The notes under the pieces were generated by a model. It was not told the DNA's origin. It saw only the letters and a program-made list of their open reading frames with translations, and did no database searches. Of a DNA stretch of 52,049 bases, positions 41,715 to 49,609 are shown one piece after another. This DNA is from Agathobacter sp. (GTDB lineage: Bacteria > Bacillota > Clostridia > Lachnospirales > Lachnospiraceae), in assembly GCA_017623935.1 (NCBI GenBank), contig JAGAOC010000010.1:1-52049 (forward strand), given 5' to 3'. The stretch's first letter is position 1, and the number at the start of each line of letters is the position of its first letter. A program made the position numbers and the translations under genes.

Positions 41715-42602
41715 ATGGATCAGGCACAACAGCTTAGAAATGTAATAAAGCAGAAGAATCAGGAACCTTCCAAGAACGCCCGGGTCATTACCGTGACTAG
41801 TGGTAAGGGTGGTGTTGGAAAGTCCAATATTTCTGTTAATCTTGCCGTTCAGCTTACCAAAATGGGCAAAAAAGTCATTATCTTTGACGCTGATTTTGGG
41901 TTGGCAAACGTAGAAGTTATGTTTGGTATGCTTCCTAAATATAATTTATCAGATCTGATCTATCAGAGAAAGACCATTCGGGATATCATTACACCGGGGC
42001 CTATGGGAATTGGCTTTATTTCCGGTGGATCAGGAATCCTTTCTTTGAATAATCTTTATCGTGAACAAATTTTGTACATGGTAAAATGTATTGAGGAATT
42101 GAATGATCTGGCAGATTTTATTATAATAGATACAGGGGCAGGAATTTCTGATCAGGTTATGGAGTTTGTAGTCGCAAGCCCGGAAGTGCTTCTAGTGACT
42201 ACGATTGAACCAAGTTCTTTGACAGATGCCTATTCTTTATTGAAAGCCTTGTATCGTTATCCGGGATTTACTCCGGAAGGAACTTCGATCCATGTACTTT
42301 CCAACAAAGTTTTCTCAGTAGAAGAAGGAAAAGCAGTATATGAGAAAATCAATTCAGTAGTACAGCAGTTTCTTAATGGAAGTCTGGATTATATAGGAAT
42401 GATACCAAGTGATACAGAATTGGAGAAATCCGTTCGCCAACAGAAAATAGTTTCCATTCAGTCACCAAATTCCCGTTCTGCAAAGGCTTTTGCAGAGCTG
42501 GCAGAGAAACTTGTGGACGGAAATTATGGCGAATCGAAGGCTAAATGGGGAATCTCAGAAATCTTTTCCAGATTTTTGACAAAGCTAGGAGAAAAGAAAT
42601 GA
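41715..42602 (+). CDS. flhG: Flagellar number regulator FlhG/YlxH (MinD-like ATPase)
   Basis: The 295-residue ParA/MinD-type ATPase controls flagellar number and placement. It starts with 'AQQLRNVIKQKN', which carries the Q/L-rich FlhF-activating helix, then the deviant Walker A 'KGGVGKSN' (31-38), 'DADFGLANVEVMFG' and 'IDTGAGISDQVMEFV'. The C-terminus has an amphipathic helix-like segment. FlhG stimulates FlhF GTPase. Its stop codon overlaps the ATG of the PilZ gene. Confidence 0.94.
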   Translation: MDQAQQLRNVIKQKNQEPSKNARVITVTSGKGGVGKSNISVNLAVQLTKMGKKVIIFDADFGLANVEVMFGMLPKYNLSDLIYQRKTIRDIITPGPMGIGFISGGSGILSLNNLYREQILYMVKCIEELNDLADFIIIDTGAGISDQVMEFVVASPEVLLVTTIEPSSLTDAYSLLKALYRYPGFTPEGTSIHVLSNKVFSVEEGKAVYEKINSVVQQFLNGSLDYIGMIPSDTELEKSVRQQKIVSIQSPNSRSAKAFAELAEKLVDGNYGESKAKWGISEIFSRFLTKLGEKK

Positions 42603-43342
42603 ATTTTTCAGATGTAATTAAAATGGGAGATAAGATCGACATTCACTTGTCAGAGAAGGATATGTGGAATAGTCATGAGGGTATCGCACAGAAACTCTAT
42701 AAGAGCAGTGTTTATGATGTGGTTTCTGACGAGGCTGTGCAGATTACTATGCCGATGGATGGAACAAGGATCATCCTTTTCGATGCAGGAATGAGTTTTT
42801 CCATGATCTTCTATACCAAGAAAGGTCTATATAGTGGAGAAGGTGTGGTGCAGAACCGTTTTAAAGAGGGATCAAATTATGTTTTGACGGTTTTGGCGAA
42901 ATCTCCTTTAAAAAAATTCCAGAGAAGAGAGTTTTTCCGAATCAATAAAATGATCGATCTGGATTATTTTCATATATCAGATGAAGTGGCAGCGTTGCCA
43001 ACCACAGAAGAGTTATTTGTGATCACTCATAATCCGGATAATCACTATGAGAAATACAATGCGACTATTCTCGATATCAGTGGTGGTGGAATTCGTTTTA
43101 CAACTACAGAACAATTAGAGACGGACAGTTATATCTTAAGTGTGTTTGAACTGATGAATGATCGTTATGATAACAAGTTCTATCTGGTTACCCAGATCAT
43201 TGAGTCCACACCGGTGAAGGGGAATTCGGAACACTTTATGAATCGGGCAAAATTTGTACTAAAGAATTTAAAAGATCGTGAAGCAATTGTCAGATATATT
43301 TTCGAAGAGGAGCGCCAAATGCGCAAGAAAGAGATCGGGTGA
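42599..43342 (+). CDS. YcgR-like c-di-GMP-binding protein (PilZ domain, flagellar brake)
   Basis: The 247-residue protein has an N-terminal YcgR-like domain and a C-terminal PilZ domain with the c-di-GMP motifs RxxxR (R110-R114 in 'QRREFFRI') and DxSxxG (D159-G164, 'DISGGG'). By analogy with YcgR/YpfA it binds c-di-GMP and slows the motor or affects the stator. ATG 42599 has AGGAGAAAAG upstream and overlaps the flhG stop. It lies between flhG and cheB, so it is made with the motor parts. Confidence 0.9.
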   Translation: MNFSDVIKMGDKIDIHLSEKDMWNSHEGIAQKLYKSSVYDVVSDEAVQITMPMDGTRIILFDAGMSFSMIFYTKKGLYSGEGVVQNRFKEGSNYVLTVLAKSPLKKFQRREFFRINKMIDLDYFHISDEVAALPTTEELFVITHNPDNHYEKYNATILDISGGGIRFTTTEQLETDSYILSVFELMNDRYDNKFYLVTQIIESTPVKGNSEHFMNRAKFVLKNLKDREAIVRYIFEEERQMRKKEIG

Positions 43343-43347
43343 GAAAT

Positions 43348-44409
43348 ATGAAGAAAAACATTTTGGTAGTTGATGACTCTGCACTCATGAGAAGGGTTCT
43401 TTGTGATATAATCAATTCAGATGATGATTTTCAGGCAGTTGATTACTGCAGGGATGGCCTTGAGGCTTATGAGAAATTAAAGACTACTTCTTATGATGGA
43501 GTAATTCTTGATGTAAATATGCCTCGAATGGATGGTCTTCAATTATTAGAACGTTTACAACAGGAAAGAATCAAAGCCAATGTTATTATGGTAAGTACGC
43601 TGACAACAAAGGATGCGGAAGTTACCTTGCTCGCTCTGGAAAGAGGAGCCATTGATTTCGTGACTAAGCCTGGTAATATTGTAGAAGCCAAAGGGGATGA
43701 CTTTAGAAAACAGCTCCTGGGAGTTTTATCAGCGGTTCTTCGTACCAGAAAGATTGTGGCAGAGAAGAAATCTGTGACAGCATCTCAGGCTCCGAAGCTT
43801 CTTACAAAAAGACTTAAGGCTACAGGAAGCAACAAGATCGTTGCACTGGCTTGTTCTACAGGTGGTCCGAAAGCGCTTCAACAAGTGATTCCTTTTCTTC
43901 CGAAGAACATGGATGCTCCAATGGTTCTGGTTCAGCATATGCCGGTGGGATTTACAAAGACCATGGCAGACAGACTGAACGATACCAGTGAGATTTCTGT
44001 GAAAGAAGCACAGGAAGGTGATGTATTACAGAAGGGTGTTGTATACATCGCACCAGGGGGAAAGCACATGGAGATCAAGAAGAATCCTGATGGCAGTCAT
44101 AAGGTGGTATTAAATGATTCACCAGCCATTGGAGGTTTGAAACCTTGTGCAAATATAATGTATGATTCTTTAATCAGTTGTGGGTATGATGAAGTCGTTT
44201 GTGTTGTTTTAACAGGAATGGGTGCAGACGGAACCAATGGTATCTTGAACCTTGGGGAGAAGAAACCGATTCATGTTATTGCACAGAATGCCGAGACCTG
44301 TGTTGTGTATGGTATGCCGAAAACCATTGCGGAAGCAGGCGTCGTGGACGAAGTAGTGCCGCTTAATGACGTTGCCAGAACAATAATAAAGAATGTGGGG
44401 GTAAGATAA
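43348..44409 (+). CDS. cheB: Chemotaxis response regulator / methylesterase CheB
   Basis: The 353-residue protein demethylates and deamidates chemoreceptors. The receiver domain has the phosphoacceptor D55 ('VILDVNMPRMDG'). The C-terminal methylesterase domain has the Ser-His-Asp triad, seen as S170 ('ACSTGGPKA'), H197 ('VQHMPVGFT') and D294 ('GMGADGTNG'). The start is either ATG 43348 or GTG 43339, which overlaps the stop codon of the PilZ gene; the former gives the usual 'MKKNILVVDDSALMRRVL' N-terminus. CheR, its usual counterpart, is not in this window. Confidence 0.95.
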   Translation: MKKNILVVDDSALMRRVLCDIINSDDDFQAVDYCRDGLEAYEKLKTTSYDGVILDVNMPRMDGLQLLERLQQERIKANVIMVSTLTTKDAEVTLLALERGAIDFVTKPGNIVEAKGDDFRKQLLGVLSAVLRTRKIVAEKKSVTASQAPKLLTKRLKATGSNKIVALACSTGGPKALQQVIPFLPKNMDAPMVLVQHMPVGFTKTMADRLNDTSEISVKEAQEGDVLQKGVVYIAPGGKHMEIKKNPDGSHKVVLNDSPAIGGLKPCANIMYDSLISCGYDEVVCVVLTGMGADGTNGILNLGEKKPIHVIAQNAETCVVYGMPKTIAEAGVVDEVVPLNDVARTIIKNVGVR

Positions 44410-44410
44410 G

Positions 44411-46510
44411 ATGGACGTTAGTCAATATCTTGAGATTTTTATTGATGAAAGTAGTGAGCATTTACAGAACTTAAGTGATTGTATCATGACTCTGGAGACA
44501 GAACCGGATAACAAAGATACGATCAATGAAGTATTCCGTGCAGCCCATTCCTTAAAAGTTATGGCTGGTACCATGGGATTTAAGAGAATGCAGCATTTGA
44601 CTCACGATATGGAGAACGTATTCCAGGAAGTTCGTGGGGAGAAGATCAAAGTCGATAGCAGCATGATCGATCTTTTATTTGAATGTCTGGATGCACTTGA
44701 TGGATATTTAAATAACATCAAGGAAAGTTCTGATGAAGGAACGAATGACAATGAAGCAATTATTAAGGAATTAAATGATTTCATTGCGAAAGCTAATGGA
44801 CAGGAAGTTGCACCAAAAGAAAAAGGTTCTGCTGAAAAACCAGCAAAAGCAGCTGGAAGCGAATTTGAAGCAAAATATGAAGATATCGATCCAACAGATA
44901 CTGAGCAGAAGAGAATCGCTGAGGCTCAGGAAGCTGGTGGCAAGATCTATGGAGTAACTGTTTATGTACAGAAAGACTGTTTATTAAAAGCAGCTCGTGC
45001 ATTCTTAGTATTCCGTGCAGTAGAAGAGATCGGTCAGATCGTTGTATATCGTCCAAGTTCACAGGATATTGAAGATGAAAAATTCGATCTGGATTTCAGC
45101 TTTATCATGTCAACAGACGAAGATGTAGATAAAGTCATCGCAGCAGCAAAGAGCGTTTCTGAGATCGCAGAAGTTCTTGCTGGTCCTTTTGAGAAGAAAG
45201 AAGTTGAAGACGCAGAAGAGACTGTTGTGGCAGAAGCTGAGAAAGAAGAGACAAAACCAGCACCTGCACCAGCAGCAGAGTCAGCACCTGCACCACAGGC
45301 GGCTGCAGCATCTCAGGCACCTGCTAAGAAACAGGCAGCTGCAAAACCTGCTACGAACCGTACTGTTCGTGTAGATATTGAGAAATTAGATGCACTTATG
45401 AATCAGGTGTCCGAGCTTATTATCGCAAAGAACAGTCTTGTTTCTATTAGTGCAACAGAAGATGGAAGCTATAACAGCCAGTCCTTCCATGAGCAGATTG
45501 AATATCTGGAGCGTATTACTACCAGCCTTCATGAATCTGTCATGAAAGTTCGAATGGTTCCAATCGAGAGCGTAGTTCAGAAATTCCCACGTATGATCCG
45601 TGATCTTTCCAGAACTCTCAATAAGAAGATGGAACTGATCATGACTGGTGAAGATACAGAATTAGACCGTACCGTAGTTGACCAGATCGGTGATCCATTA
45701 CAGCACTTACTGCGTAACTCTGCAGATCATGGTCTGGAAGATTCCGAACTTCGTATTAAGAGAGGAAAACCAGAGAAAGGTACAATTTGGCTGAATGCAT
45801 ATCAGGAAGGTAACAACGTTATCATTCAGGTTAAAGATGATGGTAATGGTATTGATACCGAAGCTGTAAAAGCAAAAGCAGTAGAGCGTGGAGTTATTAC
45901 TCAAGAGCAGGCTGAAGTAATGAGCCAGAAAGAGATCGTAAATCTCCTGTTCATGCCAAGCTTCTCTATGGCTAAGAAGATCACAGATATTTCCGGTCGA
46001 GGCGTAGGTCTGGATGTTGTTAAATCTAACATTGAGCAGTTAGGCGGAGATGTAGAAGTAAGTACTGTATTAGGAGAAGGTACTACATTCTCTGTTAGAC
46101 TTCCACTTACTCTGGCGATCATTCAGGCTCTTATGGTTGAGATCCGTGATGAGAAATATGCGATCGCACTTGGATCTATTTCTAACATTGAAGATATTCC
46201 AGTGAAGGATATCAAGTATGTAGAAGCAAGAGAAGTTATTCATCTGCGTGGAAATGTTATCCCGTTGATCCGTTTGGACAAGGTTCTTGATATTGAGCCA
46301 AGAGAAGAAGAACCTGAAAGCTTAACTGTTGTTATTGTACAGCGTGGTGACAGTCTTGCAGGTCTTGTAGTAGATAATCTTATGGGACAGCAGGAAATCG
46401 TTATTAAGTCTCTGGGCAAATATATTAATGGCAATAAGCTCATCAGTGGCGCAACAATCCTTGGAGATGGTGAAGTTGCATTAATTCTTGATGTGAATAC
46501 ATTGATGTAA
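44411..46510 (+). CDS. cheA: Chemotaxis histidine kinase CheA
   Basis: The 699-residue kinase receives signals from chemoreceptors and phosphorylates CheY and CheB. It has an Hpt domain with phospho-acceptor H46 ('RAAHSLKVMAGTMGF'), a P2-like response-regulator binding domain (about 165-270), an Ala/Pro/Glu-rich linker (about 270-320), dimerisation P3, the HATPase P4 ('LLRNSADHGLE', 'VKDDGNGID', 'DISGRGVGLDVV') and a C-terminal CheW-like P5. Odd: the residue after H-S-L-K is Val50, where Gly is almost invariant in the Hpt motif. CheB ends 1 nt before the start. Confidence 0.96.
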   Translation: MDVSQYLEIFIDESSEHLQNLSDCIMTLETEPDNKDTINEVFRAAHSLKVMAGTMGFKRMQHLTHDMENVFQEVRGEKIKVDSSMIDLLFECLDALDGYLNNIKESSDEGTNDNEAIIKELNDFIAKANGQEVAPKEKGSAEKPAKAAGSEFEAKYEDIDPTDTEQKRIAEAQEAGGKIYGVTVYVQKDCLLKAARAFLVFRAVEEIGQIVVYRPSSQDIEDEKFDLDFSFIMSTDEDVDKVIAAAKSVSEIAEVLAGPFEKKEVEDAEETVVAEAEKEETKPAPAPAAESAPAPQAAAASQAPAKKQAAAKPATNRTVRVDIEKLDALMNQVSELIIAKNSLVSISATEDGSYNSQSFHEQIEYLERITTSLHESVMKVRMVPIESVVQKFPRMIRDLSRTLNKKMELIMTGEDTELDRTVVDQIGDPLQHLLRNSADHGLEDSELRIKRGKPEKGTIWLNAYQEGNNVIIQVKDDGNGIDTEAVKAKAVERGVITQEQAEVMSQKEIVNLLFMPSFSMAKKITDISGRGVGLDVVKSNIEQLGGDVEVSTVLGEGTTFSVRLPLTLAIIQALMVEIRDEKYAIALGSISNIEDIPVKDIKYVEAREVIHLRGNVIPLIRLDKVLDIEPREEEPESLTVVIVQRGDSLAGLVVDNLMGQQEIVIKSLGKYINGNKLISGATILGDGEVALILDVNTLM

Positions 46511-46525
46511 CGGGGGTACATAAAA

Positions 46526-46993
46526 ATGGCAGATAAGAGAATTGAATTAGCAGATAAAATTACAAAGCAGTATATTGTAGTACAGATCGGAAGCGAGAAA
46601 TACGGCATTGATATCGGATATGTAGATAACATTGTTCGTATGCAGAAGATCACAAGGGTTCCAAAGGCTCAGACCTATTTTAAGGGAATCATCAACCTGC
46701 GTGGTGAGATCGTTCCGGTTATGAGCGTTCGTACCAAGATGGGATTAGAAGATGATGTATTCACCAATGCAAGCCGAATCATCATTTTGAAAATTGAAGA
46801 TCGTGGAGCACTTGGAATCATTGTAGATGAAGTAAATGAAGTTGTAACTTTATGTGAAGATGAGATCGATAAAGTATCTTCAAGTTCCAGATATGCAAAG
46901 GATTCTTTCATTAATGGAATCGGTAAGAATGGAGATGAGTTGATTTCACTCTTTGAAATTAATGCAATTATCGACGAGAAAGATAATTCATAG
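46526..46993 (+). CDS. cheW: Chemotaxis adaptor CheW
   Basis: The 155-residue adaptor couples CheA to receptors. It has the CheW signature 'YIVVQIGSEKYGIDI', 'ITRVPKAQTYFKGIINLRGEIVPV' (in part) and 'ALGIIVDEVNEV'. Start ATG 46526 follows CGGGGG. A stable hairpin separates it from cheC. Confidence 0.95.
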   Translation: MADKRIELADKITKQYIVVQIGSEKYGIDIGYVDNIVRMQKITRVPKAQTYFKGIINLRGEIVPVMSVRTKMGLEDDVFTNASRIIILKIEDRGALGIIVDEVNEVVTLCEDEIDKVSSSSRYAKDSFINGIGKNGDELISLFEINAIIDEKDNS

Positions 46994-47000
46994 TTTTTCT

Positions 47001-47029
47001 ATATAGTGAGGCGCAAGGCCTCACTATAT
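47001..47029 (+). other. Stable hairpin between cheW and cheC
   Basis: The 12-nt arms 47001-47012 and 47018-47029 are perfectly complementary around a 5-nt GCAAG loop. It is followed by GTTATTTG, not a clean T-tract, so it may be a weak attenuator or an mRNA-stability/processing element more than a terminator. It lies 20 nt before the cheC start codon. Confidence 0.75.
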
Positions 47030-47049
47030 GTTATTTGTTGGAGGAAAAT

Positions 47050-47667
47050 ATGGGATTTTCATTAGATCATGTTAATGAGCTGTGTTTTGATGTTTTACGA
47101 GAAATTGGTAATATCGGTGCAGGAAATGCAACTACTGCCATTGCCAATATGCTTGGAACCAAGATGAATATGCTTGTTCCAAAAGTAGAACTGATGGAAG
47201 CGTCAAAACTCGGCGGAGCAATTTGTCCAGAAGACGAGACTATTGTTGGAATCTTTCTGGAAGTACAGAATGACATTACCGGAAGTATGATGTTTCTTTT
47301 AAAAATGGATGCAGCACATTTCCTGGTAAACAAATTGATGTGCAGAGATCCGGAATACAGAGAACCATTTGATGAAATGGATCTTTCTGCAATTAAGGAA
47401 ATTGGAAACATTATAGCAGGTTCTTATTTATCTGCACTTTCTAATATGACAGGACTGAGTATTGCACCTTCTATTCCATATGTAGCAGTGGATATGGCGG
47501 CTGCAATCTTAAGTGTTCCAGCCATTCAGTTTGGGCAGTATGGAGATAACGCATTGTTTATAGAAACAGAATTTGGCGATGATGTAATGCTTGGGGGCTA
47601 TTTTATCTTGATGCCAGATCAGGATTCATATGATAAAATATTAGCTTCTTTAGGAGTTGCCATATAG
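47050..47667 (+). CDS. cheC: CheY-P phosphatase CheC
   Basis: The 205-residue protein has two CheC-type phosphatase helices with conserved Glu and Asn ('VLREIGNIGAGNATTAI' and 'SAIKEIGNIIAGSYLSAL'). In Bacillus, CheC removes phosphate from CheY-P and partners with CheD for adaptation. ATG 47050 has GGAGG upstream; an in-frame TTG at 47035 is unlikely. cheD is next after 12 nt. Confidence 0.95.
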   Translation: MGFSLDHVNELCFDVLREIGNIGAGNATTAIANMLGTKMNMLVPKVELMEASKLGGAICPEDETIVGIFLEVQNDITGSMMFLLKMDAAHFLVNKLMCRDPEYREPFDEMDLSAIKEIGNIIAGSYLSALSNMTGLSIAPSIPYVAVDMAAAILSVPAIQFGQYGDNALFIETEFGDDVMLGGYFILMPDQDSYDKILASLGVAI

Positions 47668-47679
47668 AAAGAGGCATTT

Positions 47680-48165
47680 ATGGGAGATGTAATTAAAGTT
47701 GGCATGGCGGACCTGAATATTGCAAAAGCACCAAACTCGCTGACTACTTTGGGGTTAGGATCATGTATTGGTCTAACATTATATGATCCAGTGGCTAAAG
47801 TAGGGGGAATGGTTCATTATATGCTTCCGGATAGCACGAAGCTGAAAAATAATGAAAATATTGCAAAATTTGGTGATACCGGAATTAAAGAACTTTTAAG
47901 ACGTGTATTGGCTGCAGGAGCTGTTCAGAGAAGAATCGTTGCAAAAATTGCAGGTGGCGCCAGAATGTTCGAGGTGAGCGGACTGTCTTCCGTTGGCAAT
48001 GTGGGAGATCGGAATGCGGAACAGGCAAAAGCAATGCTAAAGGAATTAAAGATTCCATTAGTAGCAGAAGATACAGGGTTAAACTATGGTCGAACGGTTA
48101 TCTTAGATTGTGAAACAGGTGATTTTATAATCAAAGCAGTAGGAAAACCGATCAAGACCATATAA
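47680..48165 (+). CDS. cheD: Chemoreceptor deamidase CheD
   Basis: The 161-residue protein deamidates glutamine side chains of chemoreceptors and stimulates CheC. The expected catalytic Cys is in 'TLGLGSCIGLTLYD' and the His in 'MVHYMLPDS', with a Thr/Gly-rich stretch further on. Start ATG 47680 is preceded by AAAGAGGC. The order cheC-cheD-fliA matches the Bacillus che arrangement. Confidence 0.94.
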   Translation: MGDVIKVGMADLNIAKAPNSLTTLGLGSCIGLTLYDPVAKVGGMVHYMLPDSTKLKNNENIAKFGDTGIKELLRRVLAAGAVQRRIVAKIAGGARMFEVSGLSSVGNVGDRNAEQAKAMLKELKIPLVAEDTGLNYGRTVILDCETGDFIIKAVGKPIKTI

Positions 48166-48178
48166 GGTGGTTAGATTA

Positions 48179-48478
48179 ATGAAAGCAAATTATATTCCTG
48201 CGGTAGTAATGCTGTCAGCAGGATTGATTGATTGTATATTGGGATTCAGCCAAGGGTTGTCCCCATTAGACTTTACAGTAGAACTGTTGATCGTTTTGAT
48301 CGTATTTTATTTGATCGGAGTGGTGATCAAGTGGTTCTATATGGCAAACTTCAAGGAAGAAGAACCGGAAGAGGAAGAAAGTGAGAACACTGAAGGTTCT
48401 GATGAAGAAACTTCCGAAGGAGAAGCAGTAGAGGAAGAGTCAGCGCCAACATCAGAGGCTGGCCAGGGAGAAAACTAA
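48179..48478 (+). CDS. Small membrane protein of unknown function (two helices, acidic tail)
   Basis: The 99-residue protein has two predicted membrane helices ('YIPAVVMLSAGLIDCILGF', about 4-22; 'LLIVLIVFYLIGVVIKWFYM', about 37-56) and a strongly acidic C-terminal tail rich in Glu and Ser (about 60-99). I do not recognise a family. ATG 48179 has AAGGTGG 8 nt upstream and is preferred to the in-frame GTG at 48167. It sits between cheD and fliA, a slot that in Bacillus has no gene of this kind. The tail could bind a basic cytoplasmic partner; that is a guess. Confidence 0.75.
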   Translation: MKANYIPAVVMLSAGLIDCILGFSQGLSPLDFTVELLIVLIVFYLIGVVIKWFYMANFKEEEPEEEESENTEGSDEETSEGEAVEEESAPTSEAGQGEN

Positions 48479-48497
48479 GAAGTATGGGGCGAATTAG

Positions 48498-49262
48498 ATG
48501 AAGACAGTTGACAAAGAAAAACTTTGGGAAGACTATCAGAAAAAACCAACACCGGAACTCAGGGAGAAATTAATTATTGAATATGCCCAACTGGTAAAAC
48601 TGGTGGCAGGTCGACTTAGTATGTACCTGGGACATAATGTGGAATTTGATGACCTGGTAAGTTACGGAATATTTGGATTGATCGATGCGATCGATAAATT
48701 TGACATGGATAAAAATGTCAAATTTGAAACCTATGCCAGTCTTAGGATCCGTGGGGCGATTTTAGATCAAATTCGTAAGATGGATTGGATCCCGAGAACT
48801 GTCCGTCAGAGACAGAGAAAGATCGATGATGCTATGAAGGCAGTGGAAATGCGGACCGGAAAAGCAGCCACCGATGAGGAACTTGCAACAGAACTGGGAT
48901 TGTCAGGGGATGAATTATTGAACTGGCAGTCTCAGTTGAAAGTTACCAATGTTGTGTCATTAAACGAATTTGAAGAGAATGGTCCAGAACCAGTGATGGA
49001 TGCCAGAGAAAATTCACATTTTGCTCAGCCGGAAGATGTGGTGGCAGAAGAAGAATTAAAGGTGACTTTGACCGAGGCGTTGGACTTATTGACAGAAAAA
49101 GAACGGCGAGTTATTGAGTTATATTATTACGAAGATCTGACCTTGAAAGAGATCAGTAAAGTTTTAGAGGTGTCGGAGTCTAGAGTTTCCCAGCTTCACA
49201 CCAAAGCGCTTCTTAAGATGAGAAAGCGTATGGGTGATTATATGGGAATTTTAGTGAATTAG
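48498..49262 (+). CDS. fliA: Flagellar/motility sigma factor FliA (SigD)
   Basis: The 254-residue sigma-28 protein directs late flagellar and chemotaxis genes. It has region 2 ('VEFDDLVSYGIFGLIDAIDKFD', 'FETYASLRIRGAILDQIRKMDWIPR'), region 3 and region 4 ('YYEDLTLKEISKVLEVSESRVSQLHTKAL'). It is normally held by FlgM, which is not in this window. Start ATG 48498 is preceded by GGGGCG. The location after cheCD and before the swrB-like gene and rpsB matches the Bacillus sigD region. Confidence 0.97.
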   Translation: MKTVDKEKLWEDYQKKPTPELREKLIIEYAQLVKLVAGRLSMYLGHNVEFDDLVSYGIFGLIDAIDKFDMDKNVKFETYASLRIRGAILDQIRKMDWIPRTVRQRQRKIDDAMKAVEMRTGKAATDEELATELGLSGDELLNWQSQLKVTNVVSLNEFEENGPEPVMDARENSHFAQPEDVVAEEELKVTLTEALDLLTEKERRVIELYYYEDLTLKEISKVLEVSESRVSQLHTKALLKMRKRMGDYMGILVN

Positions 49263-49277
49263 AGGTGAGGGTGTCAG

Positions 49278-49598
49278 ATGTCAATTCGACCAGTTATTTT
49301 GAATGGAATGATCCAGCGAACAGATGATGTTGGGCATTTAAAACAGAATGAGGCACAAAAGCCGGTTGTGGATCAACAGAACATCCAGCAGGTTGTTCAT
49401 AAGAAAGAGGAGGCAGCTGCCAAGACAGTCTTAGATCCGAACAAGAGCGAGCAGCTTAAGAATCAAGCTGATGCCAAAGAGGGCGGAAAAGGTTTTTATT
49501 TTAAACAGAATTCCTCCAAGAAGAAAAAGTCTGCCCAAGATGGGGGAACTGTTGTGAAGAAACAATCCGAAAATCATGGATTTGATATGAAGGTTTAG
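49278..49598 (+). CDS. Hypothetical Lys/Gln-rich protein
   Basis: The 106-residue, hydrophilic protein has no membrane helix, signal or recognisable domain. It starts 'MSIRPVILNGMIQRTDDV', has a Gln/Lys-rich middle with 'HKKEEAAAK', and ends 'GFDMKV'; the C-terminal 40 residues are basic (KKKKS). It is probably disordered. It lies between fliA and the swrB-like gene with 15 and 11 nt gaps, so it is co-expressed with late motility genes. The function is unknown. Confidence 0.75.
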   Translation: MSIRPVILNGMIQRTDDVGHLKQNEAQKPVVDQQNIQQVVHKKEEAAAKTVLDPNKSEQLKNQADAKEGGKGFYFKQNSSKKKKSAQDGGTVVKKQSENHGFDMKV

Positions 49599-49609
49599 AG
49601 GAATATAGA

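Noticed and set aside
45135-45374. Open frames in other frames within the CheA Ala/Pro/Gln linker
   Set aside because: Low-complexity GCA/CAG-type codons keep alternative frames open; CheA itself is continuous through the region.
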